Assembly: GCA_964401455.1 (NCBI GenBank) | Contig: CAYNYI010000007.1 | Coordinates: 1 to 47,622, forward strand | From: CAYNYI01 sp964401455 | GTDB taxonomy: Bacteria; Fibrobacterota; OXYB2-FULL-49-7; CAYNYI01 | Direction: 5' to 3' | Length of the DNA stretch: 47,622 nucleotides | Shown: piece after piece, positions 23,875-32,916 of the stretch | How positions within the stretch are numbered: the stretch's first letter is position 1 | Layout: each line of letters opens with the position of its first letter | Translations under genes and position numbers: made by a program | The notes under the pieces: generated by a model | What the model saw: only the letters and a program-made list of their open reading frames with translations | The model's database searches: none | Told to the model about the DNA's origin: nothing

Positions 23875-24804
23875 TTATTTCTTCAAGTCCAGAAAATTGA
23901 GGAAGGAACTGCTTTTATCTTCATAGACAAGGTATTTCTTTTTACCGGGAAGGATTTCCTCCAAAGCTTCGAGGTGCATTTTCTTTTTGATTATTGAAGG
24001 TGCTTTGGCGTATTTTTCCCGGAGCTTTTTAAAATGTTCCGTGTCACCCTCGGCGCGGCTTACGGTTCTTGAAGAGTAGCCTTCCGCCTTAAGAATCATT
24101 TTCCTTGCTCCGCCTCTTGCCACCGGAACGACAGAGTTAGAATAGCCGATGGCCTGGTTTATCATGGTCATTTTATCTTCTTTCGCGCGCTGGACCTCCT
24201 GGAAGGCGTCGATTACCTCGGTAGGGGCATTTACTTTAGGAAGCTGGACGCTTACAACATCTATACCGCTTTTATAAAAGTCCAGAATTTCCTGCAAATG
24301 TTTCTGGACTTTGAACATGACTCCGGCTTTTCCGGTTGTCAGGATTGAATCGATGCGGCTTTGCCCGACAACAACTCTGAGCGCGGATTCGGCTGAGCTT
24401 TTAAGAGTACTTGAAGGATCTTCTATGTTAAATAAAAAATTTTTTGGATCTTTTATCCTGTATTGAACCTCCATCTCAATATTTACGATGTTCTCATCAG
24501 CGGTGAGCATCTTGGCTTCGACTTTACGGTTTATCCTTTCGCTTTTGTCCGAGGCCGATGAAAAACCGATCTCTGACCTGCGTATTCCCGTTACATTAAC
24601 AATAAAGACTGTCTGGAGAGGATAAGGCAGTTTAAAATGCAGACCTTCGCCTGATGTATGAGTGTATTTTCCCAGTGTAAGAACTACAGCCTGCTCGTTA
24701 CTTTCTACTGTGTAGAACATCGATTTTAGAAAAAACACAAGAACAACCGCAACAATAGTTATGATCACGGTTACAACCTGTTTGACCGGAAATTTTATGT
24801 CCAT
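23875..24804 (-). CDS. hflK: SPFH/band-7 protein HflK
   Basis: The partner of HflC, 309 residues, with one N-terminal membrane helix (about 9-31), the SPFH start EQAVVLTLGKYTHTSGEGLHFKLPYP, the MLTADENIV block, and the helical SVQLPKVNAPTEVIDAFQEVQRAKED region typical of HflK. It lacks the long Gly-rich N-terminal extension of the E. coli protein. The start has AAGG upstream, after an 83-base gap from trkH that could contain a weak promoter. Confidence 0.92.
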   Translation of the reverse strand: MDIKFPVKQVVTVIITIVAVVLVFFLKSMFYTVESNEQAVVLTLGKYTHTSGEGLHFKLPYPLQTVFIVNVTGIRRSEIGFSSASDKSERINRKVEAKMLTADENIVNIEMEVQYRIKDPKNFLFNIEDPSSTLKSSAESALRVVVGQSRIDSILTTGKAGVMFKVQKHLQEILDFYKSGIDVVSVQLPKVNAPTEVIDAFQEVQRAKEDKMTMINQAIGYSNSVVPVARGGARKMILKAEGYSSRTVSRAEGDTEHFKKLREKYAKAPSIIKKKMHLEALEEILPGKKKYLVYEDKSSSFLNFLDLKK

Positions 24805-24887
24805 ACTCAGGCCTTTCTGATTTTTTTGTCGTGTCTCAATTTCGTATTCTCAAGAAGAAAATAAAATAATTGCCGGGGTGCTGCGTA

Positions 24888-26360
24888 TTATTTTTTCCAT
24901 GTTTCCGGAAGAAATAATACCAGCACAGTATATATTTCAAGCCGCCCGAGAAGCATGCAGAAAGAAAGAATCCACTTTCCGGAAGAATGTATGTGTTCGT
25001 AGTTGTCTACCGGACCCACACTGCCCAGGCCGGGGCCTATATTGCCCATACATGCCGCTACAGAACCCAGGGCACTCTGGAAGTCGAGGCCAAGAAGTGA
25101 CATCAGCCCGGAAGCACCTATGAATATCAGTATGTACAAAGCAAAAAAGCCTGAAATATTCATCACTATGTTTTCCGGCACAGGTTTCCTGTTAAGTTTT
25201 ATTGAGAATACTCCCTTTGGATGGATCAGTTTCCGCAGTTCGTTAAGGGTTTGCTTAAAGACTATCAGGACACGAACGGATTTTATTCCTCCGCCTGTTG
25301 ATCCGCCGGATCCTCCTATTATCATTAGCGTGAATATCAAAAACCGGGACAGGAATGCCCATTTTTCATAGTCTGCAGTCCCGAATCCGGTTGTTGTGCA
25401 TATAGAAACGACTTGAAACAGGGCTTTTCTGAAAGCGGATTCCGGGGAAAAGGAACCGGACAGGTCCAGAAAAATAAAGAGTGTGAATACAGCTGTAAGT
25501 AGAAAATAAAATTTGAATTCTCCGTCTTTGATATATGACTTGAACCTGCCTTTTAAACCGTAATAATGAAGGGCGAAATTGGCACCGGAGATAAACATGA
25601 ATATGATGATAATATATTCAATAAACGGTGAATTGTAATGGCCGACGCTGGCGTTTTTGGGTGAGAAACCTCCGGTGGACATTGTGGAAAAAGTATGACA
25701 GAAAGAATCAAAAAGATCCATTCCTCCGAGATAGAGCAAAACCACTTCCACGGCGGAAATTCCGAAATAGACCGCCCACAGTATTTCAGCCGTCTCTTTT
25801 ACCCGCGGCGTAAGCTTGTCTGCGGAAGGTCCCGGTATCTCGGCTTTGTAGAGCTGCATTCCTCCGACACCGATCAGCGGAAGAATTGCCAGAGAAAGTA
25901 CTATAATTCCCATTCCTCCTATCCACTGCGTCATGCTTCTCCAGAAGAGTATTCCGTAGGGAAGAGATTCTATGGCTTCAGGCAGGTCCTTTGTGGTTGT
26001 AATTATTGTGGCACCGGTAGTAGTAAACCCGCTCATGGTCTCGAAAAAGCAATTGGTGAAATTCAGCAGCTCTATATTATTCATCTTCCCGTAGATATAA
26101 AGGGGCAAAGTTCCGAACAGCGCGAAGAAAATCCATGAAAGGGTCACAAGACCGAAACTTTCATTGAGTGTTATTTTTGTCTGTCTGTCTGTTAACTTTA
26201 TCAGGACAATGCCGAAAAGCGCGGTTATGGCGATTGAGGCTGTAAAGGCTGTTGAATCCTCGCCGCCGTAAATAAATGAACATATCAGGGGGGAAATAAG
26301 GGCGGCTGCCAGAAAAAGAAGCAGTATCCCCATAATATTCATTATTGATTTTATATTCAT
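24888..26360 (-). CDS. trkH: Trk-type potassium uptake membrane protein (TrkH/KtrB family)
   Basis: The 490-residue protein has about ten membrane segments and the four selectivity-filter loops of this family, seen as TTTGATI, STGGFSP, TTTGFGT and GNIGPGL. It imports K+ and normally needs a cytoplasmic TrkA/KtrA RCK partner, which is not in the window. The ATG overlaps the rluD stop (ATGA). The TrkH branch is most likely from its length and the ITDRQTKITLNESFGLVTLSW region. Confidence 0.9.
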   Translation of the reverse strand: MNIKSIMNIMGILLLFLAAALISPLICSFIYGGEDSTAFTASIAITALFGIVLIKLTDRQTKITLNESFGLVTLSWIFFALFGTLPLYIYGKMNNIELLNFTNCFFETMSGFTTTGATIITTTKDLPEAIESLPYGILFWRSMTQWIGGMGIIVLSLAILPLIGVGGMQLYKAEIPGPSADKLTPRVKETAEILWAVYFGISAVEVVLLYLGGMDLFDSFCHTFSTMSTGGFSPKNASVGHYNSPFIEYIIIIFMFISGANFALHYYGLKGRFKSYIKDGEFKFYFLLTAVFTLFIFLDLSGSFSPESAFRKALFQVVSICTTTGFGTADYEKWAFLSRFLIFTLMIIGGSGGSTGGGIKSVRVLIVFKQTLNELRKLIHPKGVFSIKLNRKPVPENIVMNISGFFALYILIFIGASGLMSLLGLDFQSALGSVAACMGNIGPGLGSVGPVDNYEHIHSSGKWILSFCMLLGRLEIYTVLVLFLPETWKK

Positions 26361-27307
26361 CTCAGTCTCTTAATCTCCGCGATTACCTTTTGCATATCAT
26401 CCGGAACGGGTGCGTGGATTTCGAGTTCCTTTCCTGTCCCCGGATGTCTGATTACAGTTCTCCATGAATGTAGCATCATCCGCGGGGTACGTCTTAAGAC
26501 AGCCGTAGCCTGCTTTTTAAATGCCGGTTCACATTTTTTCAGAGCGGCAGCCCTGCCTCCGTAGGAGTCGTCACCGAGAATCGGGCAGCCGGTATGCCTT
26601 AGGTGCGCTCTGGCCTGATGCGTCCTGCCGGTATGAAGCCGCAGTTTAAGAGTAGAACACCATTCAAAGTCCTCAAGTAATTCATAGCTCGTAAGAGACG
26701 GCTTCCCGTCGCTGAAAACACCTATGATTCTGTAATTTCTTTTGCTCCTCGATAAAGGAGCGTCTATCAGGCCTTTGTCGGCTGAAGGCCGCCCCCAGGC
26801 TGTCGCTAGATAATGTTTTTCAACTTTCCGCTCGCTGAGAGCGGAAGAAATCGCGGCATGTGCGCGGTCATTTTTGGCAACCATAAGTACTCCCGAAGTG
26901 TCTTTGTCGAGACGGTGCACTATTCCCGGTTTTGTCCGGCCGGCAGTTCCGCTCAGTTTGTCTGTATAATTCAAAAGCGCATTCGCGAGTGTACCGTCAG
27001 GATGCCCGGGAGAGGGATGTACGACCAGCCCCGGAGGTTTATTTACCGCGATAAGATCTTCATCTTCATACAAAATGTCAAGCGGTATATTCTCAGGTTC
27101 CATTTTTATGATTTCCGGCTGTGGCGGTTCAAATTCAATTATGTCTCCGTTTTTAACAAGAGAGTTGGATTTGGCTTTTTTTTGATTTATGAAAACGAGG
27201 CCCTCATCGATTCTGCTTCTTACAGAAGTTCTGGAAAACTCGGTAATGCCGGAGATATATCTGTCCACACGGTAATCTTCCCGGAGGTCGGTAACTTTTA
27301 TGGTCAA
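26357..27307 (-). CDS. rluD: 23S rRNA pseudouridine synthase, RluD type
   Basis: The 316-residue protein has an N-terminal S4 RNA-binding domain (VDRYISGITEFSRTSVRSRI) and the RsuA/RluD catalytic core with HRLDKDTSGVLMVAK, where the Asp is catalytic. It makes pseudouridines in helix 69 of 23S rRNA or, less likely, another RluA-family target. The start overlaps the GGR::LspA stop by 4 bases. lspA followed by rluD is a common pair, which supports the fusion partner call upstream. Confidence 0.92.
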   Translation of the reverse strand: MTIKVTDLREDYRVDRYISGITEFSRTSVRSRIDEGLVFINQKKAKSNSLVKNGDIIEFEPPQPEIIKMEPENIPLDILYEDEDLIAVNKPPGLVVHPSPGHPDGTLANALLNYTDKLSGTAGRTKPGIVHRLDKDTSGVLMVAKNDRAHAAISSALSERKVEKHYLATAWGRPSADKGLIDAPLSRSKRNYRIIGVFSDGKPSLTSYELLEDFEWCSTLKLRLHTGRTHQARAHLRHTGCPILGDDSYGGRAAALKKCEPAFKKQATAVLRRTPRMMLHSWRTVIRHPGTGKELEIHAPVPDDMQKVIAEIKRLR

Positions 27308-29010
27308 TTATGGGTTCCCTTCTTTTTGCTTTTTATTTCCGTAAAAATAAATATAGCGACGCCGATTGTAATGAATGCGTCAGCGGCATTCCACACTGGC
27401 CACCGCTCCATTATAAAGTCGGGAAAATCGCAGTCCATAAAGTCATAGACAAAGCCGTGTCTTACACGGTCGATAAGGTTGCCCGCGGCTCCGCCGAGAA
27501 TAAAAACCAGGGAGAATCGTTTTAATTTCTCTTTCATGTCGAGAGAGAAATAATAGAGCGCCATTATTATGGCGGCGCCGGCTGTTATTACGGCAAAAAA
27601 CACAGTCCGGGGGATAAACGGGAATATTTTGTGAGGTTCTGTGCTAAAGGCGGCACCGTAGTTCTTAACGACATTTATATAACAGAGTTCCTTAAGTTCT
27701 CCTCCGAACACGGGCACAGGACCGTAATCGAAATTTGCCACAGCCCATGCTTTTGAGGCCTGATCGCTGAATATGGTAATTCCGAGAACAATAAGCAGCA
27801 TGGGCACTTTTGCCGCAATATTAGAGTAGTCAAGGAATATCCTCATAGAGTAAAACAGAAGCTTTGGCCTGAACATGAAAAGTCTGGCGAAGAAAGCAGC
27901 TATGCTGTTAAAAGGGGATGAAGATAATTTTTCAGCTATGCGGTCTTTTTCTTTATCCTCTATTTTGCGGAGTTCGTCTTTTACTCTATCTGTTATGTCT
28001 TTCTTTTTTCCGAGTCTGCTTTGCCAACGTTTATAATAAGAAGAAAGATATTCTTCAGTGAAATCGTTTGAGAGAACGGCACCGGATGCTGTTTTTCCGG
28101 CGATCTGTCCTGAGGTGAGACTGTAGCTAAGTCCTCCACCGTTGACCGAGTTGACCTGGCGCGCTGCGTCTCCGGTTATCAGAAAGCCCGGACCGTACGG
28201 CTTTTCCAGCTGAGGGCATACAGGTACGCCGCCGAAGGTCTCTTTCTCGATCTTTACATCAGGGAAATGTTTTTCAAGAAATTCCTTCAAATATATTTCG
28301 GGTTTTTTTCTCCCGGCGCTGTGTCCGTCTATGCCTATGCCGATATTAGCCAGGCCGTTCCTTTTAGGAAAAACCCAGATATAACCTCCGGGGGCCACTT
28401 TTCCCCCCACATAGAACTTTATCCGTCTTTCTGGTGATTTGCAACCGGATACCAGATATTGATGACAGACTTCCATATCATGAAGAGGGACAGCGGTCTT
28501 TATTCCCGCGGCAGGCGCGATGGCGGATTCGACTCCGTCCGCAATAATAAGGACTTTACAAAAAAGGGCCGTTTTCTTACCGTCTACTTCGGCGTTTACC
28601 CCTGTTACCGCGCCTTTCTCAAATACAAGACCTGTAACATTGCATCCTCCAAGAAATTCAGCGCCTTTTTTTATGGCCTCATTGACCAGATCGAGGTCGA
28701 ATTTTTCACGGTCAAGTATTACGGCCTTTCCCATCCGCTCTATTGTTACTTCATGTCCGGCCGGTGAGATTATTGACGCGGAGTCTGTCTCACCGGAAAC
28801 CCATTCGGGTTTAATTTTTCCGAGATTTTTCAGAAGTGCCGCCTCGCTTATGCCTTCTCCGCATCTGACGGGTTGTCCGACATTTTTCTTTCGGTCAAGC
28901 AGGAGTACTGTGCAGTTTTTATGAGCGGCAGCGGCAGCAGCTGAGCTTCCTGCGGGTCCGGCGCCGGCCACAATTATGTCAAAATGGCTTTTATCATAAT
29001 CTTCAAGCAT
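27304..29010 (-). CDS. geranylgeranyl-reductase-type flavoprotein fused to signal peptidase II (LspA)
   Basis: Residues 1-400 form an FAD-dependent geranylgeranyl reductase: VAGAGPAGSSAA (dinucleotide fold), CGEGIS, GGYIWVFPKR, and GFLITGDAARQVNSVNGGG. From residue 404 the chain is a complete signal peptidase II: DQASKAW, NYGAAFS, GGAAGNLIDR with Asp514 and NAADAF with Asp544, the two catalytic Asp, and four membrane helices. The frame runs through without a stop. The internal ATG at 27801 has no clear ribosome binding site, so one fused protein is likely. The reductase half should be cytoplasmic and reduce prenyl chains using the ferredoxin encoded just upstream; the LspA half would cleave prolipoproteins. 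Confidence 0.9.
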   Translation of the reverse strand: MLEDYDKSHFDIIVAGAGPAGSSAAAAAAHKNCTVLLLDRKKNVGQPVRCGEGISEAALLKNLGKIKPEWVSGETDSASIISPAGHEVTIERMGKAVILDREKFDLDLVNEAIKKGAEFLGGCNVTGLVFEKGAVTGVNAEVDGKKTALFCKVLIIADGVESAIAPAAGIKTAVPLHDMEVCHQYLVSGCKSPERRIKFYVGGKVAPGGYIWVFPKRNGLANIGIGIDGHSAGRKKPEIYLKEFLEKHFPDVKIEKETFGGVPVCPQLEKPYGPGFLITGDAARQVNSVNGGGLSYSLTSGQIAGKTASGAVLSNDFTEEYLSSYYKRWQSRLGKKKDITDRVKDELRKIEDKEKDRIAEKLSSSPFNSIAAFFARLFMFRPKLLFYSMRIFLDYSNIAAKVPMLLIVLGITIFSDQASKAWAVANFDYGPVPVFGGELKELCYINVVKNYGAAFSTEPHKIFPFIPRTVFFAVITAGAAIIMALYYFSLDMKEKLKRFSLVFILGGAAGNLIDRVRHGFVYDFMDCDFPDFIMERWPVWNAADAFITIGVAIFIFTEIKSKKKGTHN

Positions 29011-29179
29011 TGTTTAATTCCAGTGCTGAAGCCGGGCATGCTTTGACGCATTTTCCGCAGCTTGTACATTTTTTTTCTGAACATATCGGAGCACACGCCG
29101 CGAGTTTTATCGCGTTTTCAGGGCAAACCCCTGCGCATACTCCGCACATGCCGCATTTTTCTTTATATATTTTTATCAT
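29003..29179 (-). CDS. 2[4Fe-4S] ferredoxin
   Basis: This 58-residue protein begins MIKIYKEKCGMCGVCAGVCP and has a second cluster KCTSCGKCVKACP, the pattern of a small clostridial-type ferredoxin. I use the ATG at 29179, which overlaps the stop of the TPR gene (ATGA); a longer frame to 29236 would run back into that gene. The stop overlaps the start of the GGR::LspA gene by 8 bases, so the two are coupled. Some geranylgeranyl reductases take electrons from a dedicated ferredoxin, so this is the likely donor. Confidence 0.92.
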   Translation of the reverse strand: MIKIYKEKCGMCGVCAGVCPENAIKLAACAPICSEKKCTSCGKCVKACPASALELNNA

Positions 29180-30162
29180 AACAATATTTCTCTGTCCGAA
29201 ATCTCCTCCAGCAGCTTCTTCTCTCTTTTTCCGCACCCGGGAGCGTCTCTGAGTAGAAGGGCCTTTTCTTTATGTTCAAGCGCTTTTCTTTTATTATCCC
29301 TTTTAAGATAATAATTAATTGCTCTAAGATGCAGGGCCGCAAGATTATAAGGAGACCCTTCCGGGATTTTTTCAGTAGAGGCAATCAGGCGCTCAACGGT
29401 GTTTATCATTTTCTTATCTTTGCCCATTGCTTCATAGGCATCCGAAAGCATCCAAAGGGCCGCGCGGTTTTCCTTGTGTGAACGAAGGAATTTCTCAGCC
29501 GCGGCAACCGCCTTCTCCGGGAAACCTGAAGAAGTGTACATGCTTATAAGCGCAAGGCGGGCGAAGCCGGCCGTATATTTACCGCTGTCGGCGCAAGTTT
29601 CCATCAGTTTGACGCTCCCGGGAACTTCTTTTTTGCTGAGAAACGGCAGGGCGAAAATACTGAAGAATTTTTCTTTTGCAAAGCTGTAGAGACTCTTGAA
29701 GAAAAAGGAGTCATAAAATTCCGGGTTAATTTCCAGAGACTTATCCAGGTATTTATCCGCTTTCAGGAAATTTCCGGTTCCTTCAAAATACTCTGAGAAC
29801 CTGAATTTGTGAGCGCTTATGACGGCTTTAGCCGCTCCCGCGAAAAAATAGGTCTCCGCGCCGGCGTTGCCGGAGTCAATTATTCTTTTGCAGGTTTCAA
29901 TACATTTCCCGGTAGTTTCTAAAAAGACCTCCTCGTCCCCGGTCTTTTCATAATCGACCATTCTTGCCTCAAAAATCATGCTTTTCAGAAAATAACCTGA
30001 AGGCGAAAGCGGTGATTCCTCTATTAGAGAATCCGCTTTATTGATGGACATTGCATATTGCTGGTCAAGGATCAGGTTTATTCCTTCAAGCAATGCTTTT
30101 TCAGAATATTCGGCCCCGGCGTTTATTACAAGGAGCACTATTAGTATTGTTAATCTGATCAT
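29176..30162 (-). CDS. secreted TPR-type protein
   Basis: The 328-residue product starts with a hydrophobic signal (MIRLTILIVLLVINAGAEY) and continues as helical repeats of TPR type, for example ADKYLDKSLEINPEFYDSFFFKSL and AALWMLSDAYEAMGKDKKM. It is probably periplasmic and acts as a protein-binding scaffold. It sits between ubiA and the ferredoxin with 4-base overlaps on both sides, so its expression is tied to the prenyl-lipid genes, but its partner is unknown. I do not recognise a specific family. Confidence 0.75.
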   Translation of the reverse strand: MIRLTILIVLLVINAGAEYSEKALLEGINLILDQQYAMSINKADSLIEESPLSPSGYFLKSMIFEARMVDYEKTGDEEVFLETTGKCIETCKRIIDSGNAGAETYFFAGAAKAVISAHKFRFSEYFEGTGNFLKADKYLDKSLEINPEFYDSFFFKSLYSFAKEKFFSIFALPFLSKKEVPGSVKLMETCADSGKYTAGFARLALISMYTSSGFPEKAVAAAEKFLRSHKENRAALWMLSDAYEAMGKDKKMINTVERLIASTEKIPEGSPYNLAALHLRAINYYLKRDNKRKALEHKEKALLLRDAPGCGKREKKLLEEISDREILL

Positions 30163-31100
30163 TTAAGATTAAGGTTGGGAAAATCAAGGTTGAAGCGTTT
30201 TTTATAATAATATTTAGCCGAAACGTATACAATCAGAAGAAGCAGAGCGTACCAGGGAAAAGAAAAAACGCAAAAAACCGACAAAAGAAAAACCGGGCCC
30301 TTGATAGATAGAAAAACGCCTTTCTGGTTTTTAATCAAGAACGCTGCGAGATTCGAAAAAACGGCAAAAATGCCGCAGCTCAATATATAAATGTTCTTTT
30401 CCATTCCAAAAGCGAGCGATACCACTGTTATGACCATTAAAAGAGAAAGTATTTTGGCGGTTTTAATGCCGTATTTGACCGGGAGAGTGATTTTCCCGTA
30501 TCTTTCATCTCCTTTTATATCGGGTATTGTTGTGCATAAAAAGACGCTGCCTACAGCCAAGGCATAGGGCAGAGCCTGTTCTGCCATTTTCATGAAAGAG
30601 GCTTCCGGCCTGATTGTCAGATAGCCCGCGAAAAAAACAAGAAAACCATGGCCGGCCATATTTGACAAAAGCCCTGAAACCGGACGGTTTTTGAACAGGA
30701 AGGGCCTGAAATTATAAAGGACTCCGGTCAGCGCACTTGCCGCATAAACGGTCAGCATTCTGTGTCCCATAAAAGGAGCCGTTATAAGAGGTATAAATGT
30801 AAGTAATAAAGCATATTTAATAGCGCTGCTTTCTGAAACGATTCCGTCGGCAAGAATAAAAAGTTTTTTGTTATGGCGGTCGCTGTCCAGATCCATTATC
30901 TGATTGAATACATAAATAGAACTTACCAGAAGTGAGAATGTGATAAAAACCGCCGCGAAACGGATAATATTGATGTTTTGCGCGACTTCTGACGGAAGAT
31001 AGCCGGGAGGCGAGGCATGGAAAGCTCCGAGAAGAAATATCGTCCACACAGGACCAAGAAGCACTGGCCTTGCCAGAAAGATATAATCAAGAGTTTTCAT
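30159..31100 (-). CDS. UbiA-family prenyltransferase
   Basis: An integral membrane protein of 313 residues with about eight or nine hydrophobic helices and both Asp-rich motifs of the family: NQIMDLDSDRHNKK (about 66-79) and DIKGDERYGK (about 191-200). These bind the Mg2+-diphosphate of a prenyl donor. UbiA enzymes make quinones, chlorophyll tails, heme O or archaeal-type ether lipids. Coupling to a ferredoxin and a geranylgeranyl reductase points to a prenylated lipid or quinone that is later saturated. The branch cannot be set from the motifs. It overlaps larB by 4 bases. Confidence 0.85.
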   Translation of the reverse strand: MKTLDYIFLARPVLLGPVWTIFLLGAFHASPPGYLPSEVAQNINIIRFAAVFITFSLLVSSIYVFNQIMDLDSDRHNKKLFILADGIVSESSAIKYALLLTFIPLITAPFMGHRMLTVYAASALTGVLYNFRPFLFKNRPVSGLLSNMAGHGFLVFFAGYLTIRPEASFMKMAEQALPYALAVGSVFLCTTIPDIKGDERYGKITLPVKYGIKTAKILSLLMVITVVSLAFGMEKNIYILSCGIFAVFSNLAAFLIKNQKGVFLSIKGPVFLLSVFCVFSFPWYALLLLIVYVSAKYYYKKRFNLDFPNLNLK

Positions 31101-31837
31101 ATTCTGTTAATTACGCCGGCCGCGAAACCGGCCCCGAAACCGTTATCTATATTGACTACCGTAACTCCGGAGGAACAGGTGTTCAGCATCCCCAGAAGGG
31201 CCGCTATGCCGCCCGCTCCCGCTCCGTAACCTACAGAAGTTGGGAGGCCGATAACCGGTTTGTCGGTAAGTCCGCCTACGACGCTCGCAAGCGCGCCTTC
31301 CATTCCTGCCGCTACAACCATTACAGTGAATTCTTTTATTTTTTCCCGGTGGGCAAACAGTCTGTGAATACCGGCTACCCCGACATCAAAAATTCTTTCA
31401 ATCTTATTTCCCATGAGTTCTGCTGTTATTGCCGCTTCTTCAGCTGCCGGAATATCGGACGTGCCTGCCGTTATAATACCTATAGTTCCGTGTGTTTTTA
31501 TATCCGGAATGCCCTTTTTGGAGAAAACCGTTTTAGAAAGAGCATTATACTCTGCTTCCGGCAGTACCTTAAGGACTTCTTGATAAACCTCGGGCATCGC
31601 CCTTGTCGCAAGGAGCGGTTGCCCGGATTCGGCTATCCTGAGAGAGATTTCACGCACCTGTTCCGGGGTCTTGTTCTCACAGAAAATAACTTCCGGAAAA
31701 CCGCAGCGCCTTCTCCGGGCCGTGTCGATCTTAGCGAAACCGAGATCCTCGAATCCACCGCCGGCCAATTCCGATTCTGCTTCTGATTCAGAAATCAGGC
31801 CGTTTTTATACTTTTTTAGAATAGTTTTAATATCCAT
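31097..31837 (-). CDS. larB: LarB, nickel-pincer cofactor biosynthesis protein
   Basis: LarB carboxylates the pyridinium ring of nicotinic acid adenine dinucleotide, the first step to the nickel-pincer nucleotide of lactate racemase-like enzymes. The AIR-carboxylase-like domain shows GIITAGTSD, GMEGALASVVGGL, GLPTSVGYGAGAGG and VNIDNGFGAG. The 246-residue size is typical. I use the ATG at 31837; a GTG at 31846 is the alternative and neither has a clear ribosome binding site. larC, larE and a LarA-type enzyme are not in the window, so the gene is an orphan here. Confidence 0.93.
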   Translation of the reverse strand: MDIKTILKKYKNGLISESEAESELAGGGFEDLGFAKIDTARRRRCGFPEVIFCENKTPEQVREISLRIAESGQPLLATRAMPEVYQEVLKVLPEAEYNALSKTVFSKKGIPDIKTHGTIGIITAGTSDIPAAEEAAITAELMGNKIERIFDVGVAGIHRLFAHREKIKEFTVMVVAAGMEGALASVVGGLTDKPVIGLPTSVGYGAGAGGIAALLGMLNTCSSGVTVVNIDNGFGAGFAAGVINRI

Positions 31838-31899
31838 ATTTAACACGCAATAAACTAATATAATATTTCAGGGCTTATCAAGATTATCTCGATTTTATA

Positions 31900-32916
31900 T
31901 CAGGCGGCTCTTATATAGTCGCGTCCTCTTGAAAGTCCGTTTTTAATAAGAGTCTTTTCTATTTTTTCTCCCGCTCCTCTGGACTGAACTGTCGGCAGTA
32001 TAAAAGAGCCGTCTTTCAGGATTGCTTTTTGCGGTTTTACTACCTTTATTCCGCGCCATTCCCTTCCGGTTTTTTTGGGATCAATATCTATGATTTCGGC
32101 AATTTTGATGTTTTCTTTCAAAAGGAAGGAGGTGTATTTGCGGCTTATTTTCCCGGCCCCCCAGACCTTTAATTTTCTGCCGGCAGTGTTTTTTTTCAGC
32201 CATCGGCTTAAAAATGGAAGTTTGCATTCCAGAAATGCTTTTCCTGAATAGCGTTCATCGTTCCGGGAGAGCCTCTTTTCTGAGTCGTTCCATCTGATGA
32301 GCGGCCGGTTTATTTTTACCGGAATTGTTCCTTTTTCAAATAAGCGCAGCCATAAATCATAATCCTCCGGGAAATCACCGGGACGGTACTCAGGCCATCC
32401 GCCGTATTCCGGTTTTTTGAGCATTACAGACGGATGCGCAACGGGAGATTCCACAAAGCGGTTTTCCAGTATATCTTTTGTTCCGGAAAGATTATTAAGC
32501 CATTCTGTATAAAGGCGGTAGCCTTCGTTAATATGTCCGTTTTTTCCGAATTCCACCGAAGAGCATATCAGCCCTGCTTCCTGAAAATTGTCAAAAGCGG
32601 AAAGCTGTTCAGATATTCTGCCGGGAAAACTGATGTCGTCAGCGTCCATTCTGGCCGCGAACCTTGCTGACGCTTCCTGAAGTCCGGTATTCAGAGCATT
32701 AGTTATGCCGAGATGCCCGGTATGAACAGGCTTTATACGGTCGTCTTTCGCCGCAAAATTTTCCAGAATATCTTTTGACCGGTCGTTTGAACCGTCATTT
32801 ACGGCTATGAGTTCAATGTTACTGTGTGTCTGATCAAGTATGCTCCTAACGGCCGCGGATAAAGATTTTTCCGCGTTAAAAACCGGCATTATTACTGATA
32901 CCGCAGGAGGGTTCAT
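31900..32916 (-). CDS. family 2 glycosyltransferase with C-terminal Rossmann-like domain
   Basis: The 338-residue protein has the GT-A fold signatures VSVIMPVFNAEKSL, VNDGSNDRSKD and the DxD-type RMDADD, so it uses a nucleotide sugar. After residue 240 there is a second, smaller domain that starts KVWGAGKISRKY and continues EIIDIDPKK, a Rossmann-like nucleotide or sugar binding fold seen in some polysaccharide enzymes. I use the ATG at 32916, which overlaps the acpS stop (ATGA). Without a signal or membrane segment it is cytoplasmic; the acceptor is unknown. Confidence 0.85.
   Translation of the reverse strand: MNPPAVSVIMPVFNAEKSLSAAVRSILDQTHSNIELIAVNDGSNDRSKDILENFAAKDDRIKPVHTGHLGITNALNTGLQEASARFAARMDADDISFPGRISEQLSAFDNFQEAGLICSSVEFGKNGHINEGYRLYTEWLNNLSGTKDILENRFVESPVAHPSVMLKKPEYGGWPEYRPGDFPEDYDLWLRLFEKGTIPVKINRPLIRWNDSEKRLSRNDERYSGKAFLECKLPFLSRWLKKNTAGRKLKVWGAGKISRKYTSFLLKENIKIAEIIDIDPKKTGREWRGIKVVKPQKAILKDGSFILPTVQSRGAGEKIEKTLIKNGLSRGRDYIRAA

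Noticed and set aside
27790..27830. A separate lspA gene starting at the internal ATG 27801
   Set aside because: There is no ribosome binding site before it and the frame runs through from the reductase; separate initiation remains possible but is not supported by the sequence.
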